Assembly: GCA_029558835.1 (NCBI GenBank)
Contig: JAKQDH010000066.1
Span: forward strand, 95,144-159,143
Reading direction: 5' to 3'
Source: Planctomycetota bacterium
GTDB lineage: Bacteria > Planctomycetota > Phycisphaerae > UBA1845
Length of the DNA stretch: 64,000 bases
Shown: piece after piece, positions 42,060 through 56,018 of the stretch
Position numbering within the stretch: the first letter of the stretch is position 1
How the letters are laid out: each line of letters begins with the position of its first letter
Made by a program: the position numbers and the translations under genes
Notes under the pieces: model-generated
The model's database searches: none
What the model saw: the letters and a program-made list of their open reading frames with translations, nothing else
Told to the model about the DNA's origin: nothing

Positions 42060-42382
42060 GCGTAGGGGAACAGGGGTTCAGCGCCGCCTGCTGGGGTTGG
42101 CGGGGTGGACGATGGTGCGCGATCCAGGCCGAGGGCGGACCGGGCGGGGCGTGAGCACCACGTCGCGGGAAACCACGGGCGGGACGTCCGCAGCACGAGG
42201 CGAGGGCCCGCGGGCGGGATGCCCGTGCCACGCTGTCCGAAGGACCGGTGTCGCGCGAGTCGCGCGAGCGTGGTCACGGAAAGCGGGGAGCACGTTTTCG
42301 GCCCTGACGCTGCGGAGAAACAAACGTCGATGCCCATAATCCCACGCTCAGGCGCGCCTGGTGGCCGCACGCTAACCTTTGG

Positions 42383-42412
42383 TTGACAGACACTTGTCTA
42401 CGGCGATACGAT
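42383..42412 (+). promoter_or_regulatory. Sigma-70-type promoter candidate
   Basis: A perfect TTGACA at 42383-42388 with TACGAT (four of six) at 42407-42412 and an 18-base spacer. It points at the M6/PKD gene. Confidence 0.5.
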
Positions 42413-42690
42413 TGCCGTCGAGACGCGGTCTCGGCCTGCGGTTTATGGCACCGACGGGGGCCTGCGCAGGGGAACGGCAGCGGTGGGTGGACGCGGGATC
42501 GCGACGGCAGTCGCGGGCCTGAGGTGGCGTTCGGCTGCGGGTGTGCGGGGCCGAACGAGAGGTCGTCTACCAAAGCAGCCGACCCCGCCCGAACCGCAGT
42601 TGGGAGAGCGGACGGGCGTGAGGCAGGCGGGGGACCGTCGCCAGCCAACCCTCGTCACCTTTTCGGGGGGTGACGCAGCCAGGGAGTCAA

Positions 42691-45600
42691 ATGACGATGA
42701 GAACGCGACAGGAAGGCACTCGAGCGACATCCTGCATGTTGGTGGCGTTGTTGGCCTGGGTGGCGGTGGGGAGCACCCTGGGGCCGGTAGCGGAAGGCGC
42801 CGAACGACAGTTCCTGGTGATTCTGGCGACCTCGCCCAAGCACTACGCGTACCTGGGGCAGAGCACGGGGGCCCCGCCCGGCGGGTTCATCAACCCGGTG
42901 CTGATCGACCGGCAGTACTTCGACAAGGTGAACGCGTCGATCGGCTCGTTCGCGGAGTACTGGGAGGAGATCAGCTACGGGGACGTGACGATCACCGGTG
43001 CGACGACGGACTGGATCGCGCTGCCGTGGGCGTTCGAGCCGCGGAACAGCACGCACACCGTTCCATTCCACAACCTCAACGGGGGGGGCTACACGTACGG
43101 CGTGCCGGAGGGTTTCAGCAACGTCGTCTCGATGGTGGTCGTCGACTCCAACGGCGATGCGCCGGGGCCGGCGTCGTCGCCGGGATTCGCGGCCAGGAGC
43201 TCAGGGGGTCAGAACGCCCGCAACCCGGTGTGGACGCCGGGCGAGCGTTTCGTGGACATGGACGGAGACGGGCGGTGGGACGGCTTCGACGAGTGCACCA
43301 ACTGGGGGGACTGGAACGGAAACGGCGCGCCGGACAACACGGGCCCGTGGTACGACCTGAACGAAGACAACGTGCCGCTGAACCCGCAGAACTGCGTGTA
43401 TCTGCCGGATTCGGACAATGACTACAACCCGGACTGCTGTCCGGACGGACCGGGGAAGCCGGGCTGCGCAGGCTATGACTTCAGCAGTACACAGGACAAC
43501 ACCAAGGTCTGCCCGGCCACGACGTGGACCAGCAGGTCAGGACAGACGATTTCCGACTGTGACGGCAACCTGCTGGACGACGCCACCGAGATTGCCGGCA
43601 ACGCCGCCCTGGACCGATTGCCGTACGAGGTGAGCGGTACGCAGTGCGTAGCCGGACGGGGAGACGGGATTCTCGATAAGTGCCAGTACCAGTCCGTCGT
43701 TCCGTGCGTAGCGGACGAACCGGATCCCGAGAGCCCGTGCGCGAGCTACCCGATGTGCGTGGCGCTGACGACTCCGCGGACGCCGCGACCGCGCTGCGAG
43801 TACCATGATGCCAACGGGACGGGGACGTTCGACTGCCCGGAGCCGTTCGAGAACTTCCTGCGGCGCTGGGACCCGTGCCTGTTTGACCCGGATGCGTCCG
43901 TGACGACGAACTGGGTGAAGGTATACGACCCGAACAGCGCGACGGCCGGGAGAAACCCCCCGGCACTGAACACTCGTAACAGCGGTGCGGGATGCTACCC
44001 GGCGTATGACTACTCCTACGACTACGGTGACCCCGTCTATATCCAGGTGCACTATCCGAGCGACCCGACGGTGGTGATGGGGCAGACAAGTCTCACGCTG
44101 CTCTACGGGGCGCATGATCCGTTGGGGAAGCTGGCTCCCGGAGAGTGCCGGTGCGCGGATGGGACGGCCTGCGATTCCAACGGTGCTTGTCTCGCCGGTT
44201 ACTTCATGAAGTACGACTCGCCGGACTACTGGAGTGACGGCGGCTCGACGAAGATGATCGCGGAAGGGATGGTGCTCGCCACGCCGGAGCCGGGGGCGTT
44301 CCCGCCGCACGTGGCCGCCGGGGAACAACCGTGGTTCACGGACGCGTGGGGCCACCGGTACGCACAGGGCGGCACGGCGTCGATTCCGCCGCTCTGGCCG
44401 CAGGGCTGGAACCCGATGGGCAGCCCGCCGCCGGGTTTCCCGCATTCCGGGGCACCGGTTTACAACGCGCCGGCGTTCGTGGAGTACTACCCGCAAGCGG
44501 GCCCCGCGCCTGACCGACGGTATTTCCAGGCGAATGCCGGGGGTACCAGCGGGCTGGGTTCGGGGTGGTGGGGAACGGGGAATGCGGGTGTGGTGTTTGA
44601 TCTCGGGCTGTCGAACCTCATGGACAGGCGGATTCTCCCGGAGGAGCGCAACGGCATCGACGCGCCGATCTTCTTCGACGGGTGGGTGGAACATGACGAC
44701 GTTCCGTCGTCCAAGTACCACCTGAAAGGGGACGAGCGGCTGGGCGAGGTAACGTCGCCCTGGAGCGACGCCATCTGGGGGCATGACCGGGGGCAGCATA
44801 ATCCCTCCATTCCCGATCCGACGTTCGGATACGGTGATCAGATCACGGTGGCCGGTGGTCCCTATGCCACGAACACCCACGGGGAGTTCGGGCGCGACGC
44901 GGGCAACGTCGTGATGTTTGAGATGCTGACGTGGCACTGGTACAAGCAGAGCCGCGACGACGGACCGACGTTCGGGTATGCGTGGGAAGAGGACCACGGG
45001 ATCTACCATCCGTATGCGGGGCCGGGCGTGTTCATGATGCCCAACGAAAACCTGGGCTTCCTGGATTACAACCTGGACGGTCTGCTGGACCAGGGCGAAG
45101 TGCGGGTCGCCGGTTCGGAGAACTATATCGTCGACCTGAATCCGCTGACGGCGAACGATGGTACCAACTCGCTGTATCCGTGGAACCGCCGACGGCTGAT
45201 GGAGGACTGCATCGCGGTACTGGATGAGGTGATCAGCTTCAATGACTTCCTCGATGGGAACGCCAAGGCCGCCCACGAGTGCAGCCACGGAGCTCTCTAC
45301 AAACTGCTCCCCAGGGCACTGGGAGGCGGGGCCGGCTACCCCGAGGGGGTGTGCTCGGCGATCGTGCTGCTGCCGGCGAATGCCTATCCGAACTTCCGGG
45401 CGGCGTTCGCGGAGCAACCGGTGCAGCAGCCGCCGGAGCCCGGGTTGAACAGCACGACGTATTTCTACCCGATCAACAACGAGGACAATGACGACCCGAA
45501 CAAGGCGTATCCGCTCGGAGCGACCACGCACGTCAACTGGAACATCTTCTTCTCCGACGTAGTAACGTGCCTGGACGTGGAGGGCAACGGCCTGGGGGGC

Positions 45601-48600
45601 GTCAGCGTGCCGTCGAGCGACATCTTCCGAGATTCGCTGCGCCTGAAGACGGCGTATGCCGCCCACGATTACCTGCACATCTGGGAGGGTTTCCCGGACC
45701 TGTACGACTATGACATCTTCCAGTCACCGGGGGTACCGATCAACACACCGATCGGACAATGGGACATCATGGCCGGTCAGGATGACGGGCCGGTACCGCT
45801 GAACCTGGTGCACTCGATCCCGATTCTCAAAGAGAAGCCGTGCACGGAGTGGATTCACCCGATCGACCTGACGACGGTGCTGACGCCGGGCGTGAACACG
45901 TCGGTGACGCTGCCGCCGTCGGAGCGGGTACGGGACAACAGCTATCTGTTCCTGGAGAACGAGGCGCGGCGTGGGGAGCGGTACTACCTGTACTCGGCGG
46001 CGGGGAACACCATCACGCCGAACTTCGACCAACCGCTGTTCCCGGGTTTCAGCAACGCGACGCTGCCGCGGGACGGCATGCCGGCGACCGGGATGTTGAT
46101 GCTCCACACGGATGTGGACGCCAACCCGGATGCCCTGCCCCGCCAGCAGCGCACGGGAACGCACTTCACGTACCAGATCGTGGAGGCGGACGGTCTGGGA
46201 GAGCTGGCCGCCGGTATTCCCCCGTATGGCAACGCGGGTGACCCGTGGCCGGGCAGCACGTTCAACACCACGTTCGATTTCAATACCATCCCGGCGAGCC
46301 GGTGGTACACACAGAATGCGTTCACGGGATTGAAGATTCTGAACATCGTGCCGGACGGTGCGGGGTCGATCCTGCTGACCCTGAACTGGACGCCGACCAA
46401 CATACCGAGCTTCTCGTTCGTACAGCCGCCGGGCGGCAGTTCGGTGACGGTGGCCGGGCCGCCCGCGGCGGAGATCTATCAGATCCGGGCCCAGGCGACG
46501 GACCTGTACGGCGGGTCGTGGATCCGTCTGTTCCACACGTCGAGCGAAGGCAACGTCGCCGTCGACGGCGCGGGGGCGAACTTCATCAACATCGTCAAGA
46601 AGACTAACCCCGGCACGCTGTCGTTGTCGGGCGACTGGAACATCCTGAACATTCCGGACGGACGGTACTTCGTGCTGGCTCAGTTGGTGCCCGGGCCGGG
46701 CGCGAACGGCACGGAAGCGGTGGCGACCACGCCGCGTCCCGGTCGGAACAACGCGGGCAACGGGACGCTGACGGTCGATGCGGTCAAGAACCCCGTGTAT
46801 CGTGCCCACGGTGTGCTGGGCGACTTCCGGACGTCCACCATGTTCATCGCCCGCACCGCGAACGGCACCGCGGTAGCACTGAGCGCGCTGGGGGTGGCCG
46901 TGGGCGATCAGCTCTGCGCGAGTGGTTTCGCGGACCGCAAGCCGGTTCTGAGGACGATCACGCAACTGCGTGTTGAGAGCATGCCGCCGCCCGACGGGAA
47001 TGTCGAAGTCGCAATCCTGAACCAGCCGATCGCACAGACGACTCCCGCGACGGTGACGAGCTGGCTGGTCACGTCGGCGGACAGCGCCGCGCGGTTCGAA
47101 ACCTGGTCGGCGACCTGCCTGAACGCCGCGGGGACGCAGTGGAAGGTGTTCAGTTCGCTGACGCAGCCCGCACCGGCGGAGGGCGCTCCGAACCAGGACC
47201 CGTATCCGCACGCGGTAACGGGGGTGCAGTACACCTCTCTCAATCAGGCGGTGAAGTTCACGATCACGACCGGGTCCACGCCCTTCACGCTGGGTGACAC
47301 GTTTGCCTTCACCACGACGGGTATTTCGGACGTAAGCCGGGCGGTGACGATCCGCAACGGGAAGATCTCGGCCGGACCGACCGCCGTGATCAGCGCTACC
47401 CCGCTGACGGGGCAGGCGCCGCTGGCGGTGGACTTCGACGGCCGGCAGTCCTACGACCCGAACGGCACGGCGCTCCAGTATCGCTGGGACTTCGGCGACG
47501 GGAGTGCGACGGTCACGGGCCCCTCGACGACGAGCCACACGTATCAGAGCTTCGGCACGTACACGGCGCGCCTGCGCGTGACCGACCCGAACAGCGGTCT
47601 GTTCGACGAGGCGTCAGTGGACGTCATCGTCGTCAACAACAGCCCGAATGCGGTGGTCTCCGCGGAGCCGACGAGCGGCCCGCTCGTGCTGCAGGTGAAC
47701 TTCAGCGGGTTGCAGTCCAGCGACGTCGAGACGCCGAAAGATCAGCTCATCTTCCAGTGGGATTTCGGCGACGGCAGCACGGCCAACGATGCCGGCGTGG
47801 CGGGCCTGTCGTTTGCCGCGGTATCGCACTCCTACACGAAGGCCGGCAACTTCACGGCCGCCCTGACGGTCACGGACAGCGGGGGCAAGAAGGGCACGGC
47901 CACCATCACCATCCTCGCGGGCAATACCAACCCGGTGCCCAAGGTGTTCCACACGGGGCTGTCGGGACCGCACCCGTGGCAGGTGGTGTTCAATGCCCGG
48001 CAGTCCTACGACGCCGACGGGGATGCGCTGACGGTCGAGTGGAACTGGGGCGACGGTACGGCCAACGAGACCTACCCGGCCACCACGGGCAAGCCCGGGG
48101 CGGGCGGCGACGGCTCGGTGCCACACACGTATCAACTGCCCAGCGGCCAGACGCAGGCGACGTTCAAGACGAAGGCGACCGTGCGTGACAGCCGGGGCGG
48201 TACGGCCACGTGGGCGGGCGTGACGGTGACGGTGTACCAGGAGGTAGCGGGCTCGTCGACGCCGACGGCCGTTTTCACGATCCAGCCGGATCCGCCGATC
48301 GTGAACGAGGAGTTCGTCGCCGACGGACACCTGTCCTATGACCGCCCGGCCGGTGACGTGATCACGTCCTACAGTTGGAACTTCGGGGACGGGAGCGCGG
48401 TGGTTACGACGACGAATCCGGTGGTGACGTACACGTACACGAAGGCCGGGACGTACGCGATCTCGCTGACGGTGGCCGACGGCGAAACGCCGCCCAACAC
48501 GAATACCGCCCGCCTGACGGTGACGGTGGCGGGCGACGGCGGGACGGAACCGCCGATCCCCGGGGAGAATGGCGCGCCGGCGGCGCGGGTTCTGGTGGTG

Positions 48601-49299
48601 CCGACGGCAGGAGTCGCCGGCGAGACGGTGTTCAGCTTCGATGCGTCGGCCTCGACGGATGCGGACGGCGACGACCTCACCTTCGAGTGGACGTTCGGTG
48701 ATGGCACCATCGCCTCCGGGGCCGTGGTGACCCACGTGTTCGAGGAGCCGGGCACCTACACGGTGCGCGTGCGGGTCCGCGACCCGTACAACGCCTCGGC
48801 GGTGGCCAGCCAGGTCATCACGGTTCGCGCGGTGGGCGAGAATAGCCCACCGGTCGCCCACATCGCCACCGGACCGCGCAGTACCACGGCCGGGAGCAAC
48901 CTGACGTTCAACGGCAGCAGCTCGTATGACCCGGACGGCGACTTCCTGTCGTACAAGTGGGAGTTCAAGCTCAACGGAGTGCTGCTGGCGACGGCGGCGG
49001 ACAAGGTGGTGACCCAGCCGTTCGCCGCAGCCGGGACGTATACGGTGGAGCTGACGGTCTCCGACCCGTTCGGAGCCACGGACACGGCGGGTCCGGAGAC
49101 GGTGCTTGTCGGTGAGCGACCGGTGACGCCCGGTAACACCAATACCAACGATAACGAGCCCGAGCCCGGTCGCCCGACCGACAGCGCGGGGCAGCGCCCG
49201 ACGGGGACGCTCTGCGGTCTGGGCATGATCATGGGTCTGGGTGGATCGCTGCTGGGTCTGTTCGTAATGGCCGCGTCGCGGCGGCAGTGGAGAGTCTGA
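42691..49299 (+). CDS. Giant secreted M6-like metalloprotease with six PKD domains
   Basis: A 2,202-residue exported protein. After a signal peptide (to about residue 38), an M6/immune-inhibitor-A-like part begins (SIGSFAEYWEEISYGDVTITG). Two possible zinc motifs appear: HECSH at residues 862-866, and HDYLH at 992-996 followed by FPDLYDYD and QWDIMAG, which is where M6 enzymes carry HExxH-PDLYD; Glu is Asp there. Calcium-loop repeats (DMDGDGRWDGFDE, DSDNDYNPDCCPD, LDYNLDGLLDQGE) occur throughout. Six PKD domains (FGDGS, HTY, GTYTV features) fill residues about 1565-2142. The end is a tag: Cys2175 in LCGLGM, a hydrophobic helix, then SRRQWR. AGGGAG precedes the ATG at 42691. Likely cell-surface or extracellular; proteolytic activity unproven. 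Confidence 0.82.
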   Translation: MTMRTRQEGTRATSCMLVALLAWVAVGSTLGPVAEGAERQFLVILATSPKHYAYLGQSTGAPPGGFINPVLIDRQYFDKVNASIGSFAEYWEEISYGDVTITGATTDWIALPWAFEPRNSTHTVPFHNLNGGGYTYGVPEGFSNVVSMVVVDSNGDAPGPASSPGFAARSSGGQNARNPVWTPGERFVDMDGDGRWDGFDECTNWGDWNGNGAPDNTGPWYDLNEDNVPLNPQNCVYLPDSDNDYNPDCCPDGPGKPGCAGYDFSSTQDNTKVCPATTWTSRSGQTISDCDGNLLDDATEIAGNAALDRLPYEVSGTQCVAGRGDGILDKCQYQSVVPCVADEPDPESPCASYPMCVALTTPRTPRPRCEYHDANGTGTFDCPEPFENFLRRWDPCLFDPDASVTTNWVKVYDPNSATAGRNPPALNTRNSGAGCYPAYDYSYDYGDPVYIQVHYPSDPTVVMGQTSLTLLYGAHDPLGKLAPGECRCADGTACDSNGACLAGYFMKYDSPDYWSDGGSTKMIAEGMVLATPEPGAFPPHVAAGEQPWFTDAWGHRYAQGGTASIPPLWPQGWNPMGSPPPGFPHSGAPVYNAPAFVEYYPQAGPAPDRRYFQANAGGTSGLGSGWWGTGNAGVVFDLGLSNLMDRRILPEERNGIDAPIFFDGWVEHDDVPSSKYHLKGDERLGEVTSPWSDAIWGHDRGQHNPSIPDPTFGYGDQITVAGGPYATNTHGEFGRDAGNVVMFEMLTWHWYKQSRDDGPTFGYAWEEDHGIYHPYAGPGVFMMPNENLGFLDYNLDGLLDQGEVRVAGSENYIVDLNPLTANDGTNSLYPWNRRRLMEDCIAVLDEVISFNDFLDGNAKAAHECSHGALYKLLPRALGGGAGYPEGVCSAIVLLPANAYPNFRAAFAEQPVQQPPEPGLNSTTYFYPINNEDNDDPNKAYPLGATTHVNWNIFFSDVVTCLDVEGNGLGGVSVPSSDIFRDSLRLKTAYAAHDYLHIWEGFPDLYDYDIFQSPGVPINTPIGQWDIMAGQDDGPVPLNLVHSIPILKEKPCTEWIHPIDLTTVLTPGVNTSVTLPPSERVRDNSYLFLENEARRGERYYLYSAAGNTITPNFDQPLFPGFSNATLPRDGMPATGMLMLHTDVDANPDALPRQQRTGTHFTYQIVEADGLGELAAGIPPYGNAGDPWPGSTFNTTFDFNTIPASRWYTQNAFTGLKILNIVPDGAGSILLTLNWTPTNIPSFSFVQPPGGSSVTVAGPPAAEIYQIRAQATDLYGGSWIRLFHTSSEGNVAVDGAGANFINIVKKTNPGTLSLSGDWNILNIPDGRYFVLAQLVPGPGANGTEAVATTPRPGRNNAGNGTLTVDAVKNPVYRAHGVLGDFRTSTMFIARTANGTAVALSALGVAVGDQLCASGFADRKPVLRTITQLRVESMPPPDGNVEVAILNQPIAQTTPATVTSWLVTSADSAARFETWSATCLNAAGTQWKVFSSLTQPAPAEGAPNQDPYPHAVTGVQYTSLNQAVKFTITTGSTPFTLGDTFAFTTTGISDVSRAVTIRNGKISAGPTAVISATPLTGQAPLAVDFDGRQSYDPNGTALQYRWDFGDGSATVTGPSTTSHTYQSFGTYTARLRVTDPNSGLFDEASVDVIVVNNSPNAVVSAEPTSGPLVLQVNFSGLQSSDVETPKDQLIFQWDFGDGSTANDAGVAGLSFAAVSHSYTKAGNFTAALTVTDSGGKKGTATITILAGNTNPVPKVFHTGLSGPHPWQVVFNARQSYDADGDALTVEWNWGDGTANETYPATTGKPGAGGDGSVPHTYQLPSGQTQATFKTKATVRDSRGGTATWAGVTVTVYQEVAGSSTPTAVFTIQPDPPIVNEEFVADGHLSYDRPAGDVITSYSWNFGDGSAVVTTTNPVVTYTYTKAGTYAISLTVADGETPPNTNTARLTVTVAGDGGTEPPIPGENGAPAARVLVVPTAGVAGETVFSFDASASTDADGDDLTFEWTFGDGTIASGAVVTHVFEEPGTYTVRVRVRDPYNASAVASQVITVRAVGENSPPVAHIATGPRSTTAGSNLTFNGSSSYDPDGDFLSYKWEFKLNGVLLATAADKVVTQPFAAAGTYTVELTVSDPFGATDTAGPETVLVGERPVTPGNTNTNDNEPEPGRPTDSAGQRPTGTLCGLGMIMGLGGSLLGLFVMAASRRQWRV

Positions 49300-49550
49300 C
49301 CTACGAGAACCAACCCCTCTCCCCCTTGGGGGAGAGGGATAGGGTGAGGGGGGCGACGGCCCGCGTTGGCCGCCGCCCCCCTCTCGTTCGGCGTGGGGAA
49401 CGCCGGGAGCGGAGGGATAGCACGCGGGTGTCTCTGCCGGCCCTCACCCCTGCCCCTCTCCCTAGGGGAGAGGGGTTGGCGGGCCGTCTCTGCGGGTTAG
49501 CCGGCGGATGCCTGTTGCCGCGCGTCGGTGGCGTGTATAATCCGGGTGCG
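49300..49550. repeat. Two inverted copies of the GGGAGAGGG repeat
   Basis: Copies at 49312-49351 and 49441-49475 are in opposite orientation and could form a long hairpin after the M6/PKD gene, with a GC-rich loop of about 90 bases. No gene between. The paired structure may act in termination. Confidence 0.6.
49515..49541 (+). promoter_or_regulatory. Promoter candidate with consensus -10 box
   Basis: TATAAT at 49536-49541 is a perfect -10 hexamer; TTGCCG at 49515-49520 gives a short 15-base spacing. Transcription would start at about 49548, two or three bases before the ATG at 49551. Confidence 0.45.
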
Positions 49551-49892
49551 ATGGACGTGATTCCGCCAACTCGGGTACCGAGTCTCGCCTCCGGCCGGTA
49601 TCTGGCGTCCGGAGTGGGCGTGGCGGCGGCGTTTGCGCTGGGTCTGCTGGTCTGGGGGCAGCAGGCCGAGCCGCGCAAGGCGTCGCCGTCGGCGCAGCCT
49701 TCGGCGGAGATCGTGCTCACCGCGGCGCCGGTGGCGGCAATGGGTTTCGCGGCCGCCCCGGCCGTCGCCTCCCCCACCGCGACCGTGGCTCGTTTCGCGC
49801 TGACACCCCTGCGTGCCGTGGCGGGTGTCGTCGTGGTGCGACGCTGCCACCAACTCACGCTCACTCGTCTGGGCGGTCTGTACGGACCTTAG
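49551..49892 (+). CDS. Small single-pass membrane protein, unknown
   Basis: A 113-residue protein with one N-terminal transmembrane segment (YLASGVGVAAAFALGLLVW), then an Ala/Pro/Val-rich region (AEPRKASPSAQPSAEIVLTAAPVAAMGF) and a basic end with RRCHQLTLTRLGG. No family recognised. There is no ribosome-binding site before the ATG, but a consensus TATAAT ends nine bases before it, which would fit a leaderless transcript. It lies between the M6/PKD gene and secA on the same strand. The coding status is uncertain but the start context is suggestive. Confidence 0.5.
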   Translation: MDVIPPTRVPSLASGRYLASGVGVAAAFALGLLVWGQQAEPRKASPSAQPSAEIVLTAAPVAAMGFAAAPAVASPTATVARFALTPLRAVAGVVVVRRCHQLTLTRLGGLYGP

Positions 49893-50035
49893 CTTCCCTG
49901 CCGCCGGTTTCGGCCTTGTCGGGCGCGGTGCGTTCACGCCCAGTTGTCATCGAGTCAACGTCGTCTTACTGCCGGTTGAAGAACTCGTGATCCGCTCAGG
50001 ACAACCCCAAACAGGGTGTGTTGGCCGACTTCCCC

Positions 50036-50060
50036 GTCGGCCGTGGGGGGCCGACGCTAC
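50036..50060 (+). repeat. GTCGGCC-GGCCGACGCTAC repeat copy
   Basis: A seven-base stem around GTGGGG followed by GCTAC, just upstream of secA; the preceding TTGGCCGACTTCCCC extends the palindromic character. Confidence 0.6.
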
Positions 50061-50109
50061 TTCTTCAACAGGTTCCTGACCGTTCCTCCGGTGTGGAAGG
50101 ACTCGTCAC

Positions 50110-54300
<4,191 letters not shown>

Positions 54301-54327
54301 AGCGTTCTCCGTTTTCGCGTGGCGAGC

Positions 54328-54345
54328 CGCGGGCTTCAGCCCGCG
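54328..54345. repeat. CGCGGGCT-AGCCCGCG hairpin after secA
   Basis: A perfect eight-base stem with a two-base loop, 28 bases after the secA stop. There is no T-tract, so a rho-independent terminator is doubtful; such GCGGGCT-type hairpins are common dispersed repeats. Confidence 0.5.
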
Positions 54346-54470
54346 CGGATTCTCACAGGCGAATGCCGTCGCGCCACCGAAACAAACGATCGCTGGCGCT
54401 GCGGATTGCATTGGTGTCGTTATGAACATGCGTGCGTTCGTTAGGGCAACCAGTTGAGGGGCTAGCAACG

Positions 54471-56018
54471 ATGGGCAAACGACAGAAACTGAAAGTGATC
54501 GGCGTGCTGTGCGTGGTCGTCGTTGTTGGAGGAGCGGCGGGGTTGTACGTCCATCTCGGTAAACGCGGGACGTCGCGTCTGGAGCAATGGATCGGCCAGC
54601 AGATCGTCGGCGTCGTGGAGGCGCATCTCAACTGCACCGCCAAATTCGAGACGTTGGACTACCAGGCGCCCAAGACGGTCGAGGTCACCGGTTTGTCGCT
54701 CGCGCGCGACGGGAACGAATTCGTCGGCGCGTCGCGCATGTTGATCGAGCTCGGCGAGAGACCGCGGCTTGCCGAGCCGATTCGGATCGCGCTAGTCGAG
54801 GTCGACGATCCACACCTGACATTCAAGGCCGCGCCGGGTGGCGGGTTCGTCGGCTGGAACAATCTGGTGCGGTCGGCGGTAGTTGAGAATCCGGACAGCG
54901 TTGCAGTTGGCAAACGCCTGAGCGACGTGCTCGTGCTGCGCCACGTCGAGGTCAAGAACGGGCAGTTGGTGTACGAGCCGGCGGATGGCAAGGCCGCGAT
55001 GAAGCTGACCGGGCTTGGCTTCGCCATGGACACCGTTCCGGAGGCGCACGATCCCGCCTGGTATACGTTGCAGGGTGCGTTCCGGCACGCAGGGCTGAGC
55101 GAGTTCAAGGCGGAAGCACGTTTGAATCTCGACACTGCTGTGGTCGAGATCAAGCGGATCGAAGGAACGCTGACGCTCGACAAGGAGCAGTATGCGACTC
55201 TGCCGCCGCCGGTGCAGGAGCTGCTTCGCCAGCACGATGTGCGCGGGTCGCTGACGCTGGGCGTATCGGGACGCGTGCCCCTGAAGGATTTCTTGGGGGC
55301 GGAACTGGCGGTGCGCGCCGTGTTGACCGACGCTTACGCCTCGTTCGACGAATACAAACTACCGATTACACGCATCGACGTGTCGGTGGAGATGGCTGAC
55401 CGCAACGTGGAGGCGACGCTTGCCGCGGAATTGCTCGGCGGCGACATCGACGGTCGGGCAAATATCGGATTGGCCGAGGCCATGCCGATCGATGCTTCCT
55501 GGAAGCTCGAGTCCATTGAGATTAAGGAGATGCTGCCCGATGCCGTGCAGGAAGGAGCTTCGCAATACGCGGGCAAGGTGTTCATTAGTGGTAGCGCGAA
55601 AGCGCAATTGAAAGACATGCCCGCGTCCCTGAGCGGATCGGGCGTCTTCAACGTCACCGAAGGCAACCTGACGTTCCTGCCCGGGTTCATGGATCTTGTC
55701 CGCACGGTCACCCTGGACGCCTCGTTCGCTCAGCCGTCGTTCGCCCACAAAGCCAGCGGGGACTATGTGATTGGGCCCCAGGCGGTGCGAATTGAGCACT
55801 TGGAGATCGAGACGGATTGGATGGCCGCGCACGGGAGCGGAGAAATCGGTTTTGACGGGCTGATTGATTTCGACATCAACGCCGGGCCTTTGGAAAAACT
55901 ACAGGGCAAGCTGGGATTCGCGGGAAGGATCTTCGGAGGAATCACGGATAGGATCGTGACGTATCGAGTGCACGGGCCGATGATGAAGCCGACGATCTCG
56001 GTCAAACCGTTTGGGTAG
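54471..56018 (+). CDS. AsmA/TamB-like membrane-anchored protein
   Basis: A 515-residue protein with one N-terminal transmembrane anchor (VIGVLCVVVVVGGAAGLYV) and a long periplasmic region. Strand-rich segments such as LRHVEVKNGQLVYE, ASLSGSGVFNVTEGNLTFLP and the closing RVHGPMMKPTISVKP are typical of the AsmA family, whose members form beta-grooves for lipid transport between membranes. Length is moderate for the family. GAGGGG nine bases upstream points to the ATG at 54471. It follows secA by 170 bases; the context gives no partner. Function in outer-membrane lipid homeostasis is inferred from family only. Confidence 0.72.
   Translation: MGKRQKLKVIGVLCVVVVVGGAAGLYVHLGKRGTSRLEQWIGQQIVGVVEAHLNCTAKFETLDYQAPKTVEVTGLSLARDGNEFVGASRMLIELGERPRLAEPIRIALVEVDDPHLTFKAAPGGGFVGWNNLVRSAVVENPDSVAVGKRLSDVLVLRHVEVKNGQLVYEPADGKAAMKLTGLGFAMDTVPEAHDPAWYTLQGAFRHAGLSEFKAEARLNLDTAVVEIKRIEGTLTLDKEQYATLPPPVQELLRQHDVRGSLTLGVSGRVPLKDFLGAELAVRAVLTDAYASFDEYKLPITRIDVSVEMADRNVEATLAAELLGGDIDGRANIGLAEAMPIDASWKLESIEIKEMLPDAVQEGASQYAGKVFISGSAKAQLKDMPASLSGSGVFNVTEGNLTFLPGFMDLVRTVTLDASFAQPSFAHKASGDYVIGPQAVRIEHLEIETDWMAAHGSGEIGFDGLIDFDINAGPLEKLQGKLGFAGRIFGGITDRIVTYRVHGPMMKPTISVKPFG

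Larger units (their letters stand above)
41429..42690. other. Long gene-free region with repeats upstream of the M6/PKD gene
   Basis: No protein gene is supported over 1.26 kb. It contains a CCCTCACCGC...CCCTGTCCC copy (41893-41923), palindromic element copy B, a GGGCGGGATGCCCGTG hairpin near 42213, and a promoter candidate at 42383-42412. The 5' leader implied by that promoter would be about 270 bases. Confidence 0.6.

Noticed and set aside
42389..42690. Riboswitch in the 5' leader of the M6/PKD gene
   Set aside because: The implied leader is about 270 bases, but no known conserved core was recognised by eye.
43537..45678. Long antisense open frame within the M6/PKD gene
   Set aside because: Arg/Val/Pro-rich composition typical of the reverse strand of GC-rich coding DNA; the sense strand encodes recognisable domains.
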